Assembly: GCA_023249715.1 (NCBI GenBank)
Contig: JAHFCA010000107.1
Coordinates: 1-5,581, forward strand
Direction of reading: 5' to 3'
DNA from: Elusimicrobiota bacterium
GTDB taxonomy: Bacteria; Elusimicrobiota; Elusimicrobia; 2-02-FULL-39-32
Length of the DNA stretch: 5,581 nucleotides
Shown here: positions 5,243 through 5,581 of the stretch, in pieces
Position numbering within the stretch: position 1 is the first letter of the stretch
How the letters are laid out: the number at the start of each line of letters is the position of its first letter
Position numbers and translations under genes: made by a program
The notes under the pieces: generated by a model
Told to the model about the DNA's origin: nothing
Database searches by the model: none
What the model saw: only the letters and a program-made list of their open reading frames with translations

Positions 5243-5581
5243 ATGAAAACATTAGTTACGGGCGGAGCAGGTTTTATAGGCAGTCATTTGGTAGACCGCC
5301 TCTTAGCGGAGGGACACGACGTTACGGTGCTAGACAATTTTTCCACAGGACGAAAGAAAAATTTAGCCCACCAATTAGAAAATCCCCATCTTAAGCTCCA
5401 GGCGCTGGATATTTCCGATTTTGAGACGATAAATCCCTATTTTAAAGGGATCGATTGGGTTTTTCATTTAGCCGCCTTAGCCGATATTGTTCCTTCCATC
5501 CAAAACCCGCGCGGCTATTTTTCCTCGAACGTGGAAGGAACCATTTCTGTTCTGGAAGCTTCCCGATTAAACGGCATAAAA
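5243..5581 (+). CDS. NAD-dependent sugar-nucleotide epimerase/dehydratase, N-terminal part (3' end outside window)
   Basis: The frame is open from ATG 5243 to the right edge, giving 113 residues of an extended short-chain dehydrogenase/reductase (usually 310-330 aa). It starts with the Rossmann dinucleotide motif TGGAGFIGSH (residues 6-15). D31 in VLDNFSTG ends the second beta strand, where it would bind the adenosine ribose and favour NAD over NADP. D56 in the LDIS segment and VFHLAALADIVPSI (73-86) are further family blocks, followed by NVEGTISVLEASR. This wording resembles UDP-glucose/UDP-GlcNAc 4-epimerase-like enzymes of surface-polysaccharide clusters. The catalytic S/T and YxxxK residues lie beyond the window, so epimerase versus dehydratase cannot be decided. 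It would make or convert a nucleotide sugar, possibly through a keto-sugar intermediate, and so supply the other enzymes of the cluster. The start is fixed by the motif position and the AT-rich promoter-like element upstream. Confidence 0.9.
   Translation, partial: MKTLVTGGAGFIGSHLVDRLLAEGHDVTVLDNFSTGRKKNLAHQLENPHLKLQALDISDFETINPYFKGIDWVFHLAALADIVPSIQNPRGYFSSNVEGTISVLEASRLNGIK

Overview
The window looks like a chromosomal stretch from an uncultured, probably Gram-negative bacterium. By eye the GC content is in the mid-40s percent, with many A/T-ending codons. The lineage cannot be fixed from this sequence. Phyla such as Omnitrophota or Elusimicrobiota would fit the AT-rich, Shine-Dalgarno-poor gene starts and the glycan-type cluster, but that is a low-confidence guess. 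All genes are on the + strand. They are packed with gaps of 12-22 bp or overlap by 1 bp, and no stretch longer than about 25 bp lacks a gene. I see no RNA genes, mobile elements, CRISPR arrays or convincing intrinsic terminators.

Layout: (1) 1-257 is the 3' end of a housekeeping gene, peptide chain release factor 2 (prfB). (2) 273-1244 and 1244-2296 encode a TPP-dependent 2-oxoacid dehydrogenase E1 alpha/beta pair, fused by a TAATG stop/start overlap. No E2 (lipoyl acyltransferase) or E3 gene follows. (3) 2309-3001 is a small soluble family-2 glycosyltransferase of the dolichyl-phosphate-mannose-synthase type. (4) 3024-4718 is a radical SAM enzyme with an N-terminal cobalamin-binding-like domain and an unusual aromatic/hydrophobic C-terminal region. 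(5) 4739-5224 is a small membrane protein with a His/Asp pattern resembling the DUF457/YdjM putative metal-dependent hydrolases. (6) 5243 to the window end is the N-terminal third of an NAD-dependent sugar-nucleotide epimerase/dehydratase (extended SDR).

Taken together, genes 2-6 read as part of a surface-glycan or lipid-linked sugar locus, not central carbon metabolism. The epimerase would supply or reshape a nucleotide sugar. The E1 pair may donate an activated aldehyde (C2 or larger) to a sugar or other acceptor instead of to a lipoyl domain. The radical SAM enzyme would methylate or rearrange the product, and the GT2 enzyme would move a sugar onto a polyprenyl phosphate or similar acceptor at the membrane. 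This pathway is inference from gene company; the individual families are much better supported.

A second theme is how the genes start. Upstream of 273, 3024 and 5243 there is a TGA-TAnAAT or TGA-TATATT motif (an extended -10 promoter shape) ending only 9-12 nt before the ATG, with no Shine-Dalgarno sequence. This suggests separate promoters producing leaderless or nearly leaderless mRNAs. In two of the three cases the TGA is also the stop codon of the gene before.
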